A DNA stretch of 64,000 bases from Candidatus Obscuribacterales bacterium (GTDB lineage: Bacteria > Cyanobacteriota > Vampirovibrionia > Obscuribacterales > Obscuribacteraceae). Made by a program: the position numbers and the translations under genes. This document shows positions 62,935 through 64,000 of the stretch, piece after piece. Below the pieces are notes generated by a model. It did no database searches, was not told the origin of the DNA, and worked only from the letters and a program-made list of their open reading frames with translations. The DNA is taken from positions 1 to 64,000 of the forward strand of contig JAKFVQ010000022.1 of the NCBI GenBank assembly GCA_021732085.1. Direction: 5' to 3'. Numbering within the stretch: the stretch's first letter is position 1; each line of letters begins with the position of its first letter.

Positions 62935-64000
62935 TGCGCAGCCTGGATTTGCGGGCGAGCCTTATCCTCGCTAGCGTCTTCATTCTTTTATTTTTCGGCA
63001 CACTTGTCTATATTCTTTTTCAATCTCAAGAACGAGCTCAGATGAGGCGCCATGCCGATGAGCTTCGGAGTAGCGCTCGGCTGTTGGCAGATCGGCGTAA
63101 CTTTCAGGAAGCAGAAAAACTGATTCGCCAAGCGATAGCCGCTTCCGGCACGGGCACTTTGACCTCTGGTGTATTGTTTGAGGATCTTGGGACAATCTAT
63201 CTTGCCAAGAAAGACGAACTGAATGCAGCTGCATGTTTTGAGAAGGCTGAGCTACTTTATCGTTCTCTTGAGAGTTCAACTCTTCGAAGAGCTGCTGCTG
63301 AAGCTGCGATCAGATGTAATCTTCAGAGGCTCGTAATCGCTAAAGAGCTAGGTCCTTTGATGCCCTCGGTAAGAAAGAGTGTGAGAGATCTGGTTCAGCT
63401 TTCACAAACAAAACCGACGTCGTCGCCAGCACAGTTGTCTTTCTTTGCAGGTCAATACAGGCAAGTGCTTAGATCCAAAGTTTTTAACTCTAGCAATTCA
63501 GATCTTTACGGTCAGGCACGACTTCGATCTGATCTTCAAGATCTCGATCATATACAAATAGTCAGTTCTTTCGCAGTAGATGAGTTGATCCGCGGGCTCT
63601 CAGATATTCAAGCCGGTACGATTGGCAAATCTAGTACCACCATTCGTCAAGGTGCCGATGAGCTGTACGAACTAGCACAGCGCAACAGAAGTAACGCGGC
63701 CGAGGCTGCAACAACATTTGCTGCAATTCTTGAGGGTTGCCGGGGCTACGATGCTCTTGGTCTTCACAAAGAGTGCTTCCAAATGGCACAGATTGGTTTG
63801 GAAGTTTTTCCTCGCCTTAGATTCAAGAACGAATTGGAAAAGTTGGCTAATGAACAGCTGCTCTGTACTTGGCTGCTTGAAGGTCCGGATACATCTGACG
63901 CGTTTTCGTTTTTGTCGAAGATATGGGCAGAGCAGAAATCGCGATGTGAAAGACAGCAAGGTCTCGCATTGGAGTTAACCAAGCTAATTGAGTTAACCAA
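62934..64000 (+). CDS. Membrane-anchored TPR-like protein (partial, runs off the right edge)
   Basis: ATG 62934 overlaps the regulator stop in TAATG. The frame stays open for 355 codons to the window end. The N terminus MRSLDLRASLILASVFILLF has one membrane helix (about 9-28), followed by RRNFQEAEKLIRQAIAASG and other TPR-like pairs (LFEDLGTIYLAKKDELNAAA). The rest is soluble and helical. Coupling to a two-component regulator suggests an accessory, sensor or output function in the same pathway. The C terminus is not in view. Confidence 0.75.
   Translation, partial: MRSLDLRASLILASVFILLFFGTLVYILFQSQERAQMRRHADELRSSARLLADRRNFQEAEKLIRQAIAASGTGTLTSGVLFEDLGTIYLAKKDELNAAACFEKAELLYRSLESSTLRRAAAEAAIRCNLQRLVIAKELGPLMPSVRKSVRDLVQLSQTKPTSSPAQLSFFAGQYRQVLRSKVFNSSNSDLYGQARLRSDLQDLDHIQIVSSFAVDELIRGLSDIQAGTIGKSSTTIRQGADELYELAQRNRSNAAEAATTFAAILEGCRGYDALGLHKECFQMAQIGLEVFPRLRFKNELEKLANEQLLCTWLLEGPDTSDAFSFLSKIWAEQKSRCERQQGLALELTKLIELT

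Overview
The window looks like a chromosomal segment of an uncultured Gram-negative bacterium carrying a large integrated mobile element. My best guess at lineage is an Obscuribacterales/Melainabacteria-type relative of Cyanobacteria. That guess rests on protein style (very long disordered multidomain proteins with Rhs-like, FHA and transglutaminase parts, TPR proteins, a tRNA-Leu-like variable arm) and not on any marker-gene comparison, so treat it as tentative. GC content is moderate, and GGAG-type ribosome binding sites are common.

Layout. 1-121: tail of a group II intron (last residues of its reverse transcriptase, then domains V/VI). 122-1791: no gene; it holds a degenerate repeat of about 160 bp period and, next to the mobilisation genes, an oriT-like hairpin between direct repeats. 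1792-15066: a collinear plus-strand mobilisation module with a ribbon-helix-helix relaxosome protein, a relaxase, a CdiA-CT-like toxin with probable immunity protein, two PD-(D/E)XK nuclease-fold proteins, a VirD4-type coupling protein flanked by two large paralogous repeat proteins, and a small helical protein. The relaxase tail and both paralogues share a domain repeat of about 60 residues that I do not recognise. No type IV secretion channel genes are present, so this looks like a mobilisable rather than self-transmissible element. 15171-20881: heavy-metal cargo (RND pump, adaptor, CmtR-like sensor with its operator, CDF-like transporter). 20942-25281: two small membrane proteins and two paralogous TPR proteins, with two clear terminators.

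25471-34564: a defence island. Hachiman (hamA-hamB, overlapping) is followed by a NERD-NACHT-like ATPase, a CoiA-like nuclease and an Mrr-like nuclease. 34852-36132 is a tyrosine integrase. Its upstream flank carries nine copies of a 12-bp motif (five direct, four inverted), which look like integrase or excisionase arm sites, followed by an attachment site in a tRNA 3' end at 36567. A 55-bp near-identical copy of that site lies at 38535, beyond engB.

38.6-64 kb looks like host chromosome: a SulP transporter with universal stress protein, a secreted hypothetical, a subtilisin-like protein, a SOUL protein, an FeS (6-4)-type photolyase, a RidA protein, a 2782-residue FHA/transglutaminase/kinase-like protein with a downstream pseudokinase, and a divergent histidine kinase/response regulator pair whose regulator overlaps a membrane-anchored protein running off the window. 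Hidden in the gap between the photolyase and ridA-like genes are two small minus-strand ORFs that look like paralogous double-glycine-leader, cysteine-containing peptide (RiPP-like) precursors.

The strongest novelty candidates are the shared repeat domain of the mobilisation module, the two peptide precursors, the Hachiman plus NERD-NACHT operon, the arm-site array with tandem att sites, and the giant protein with its pseudokinase partner.
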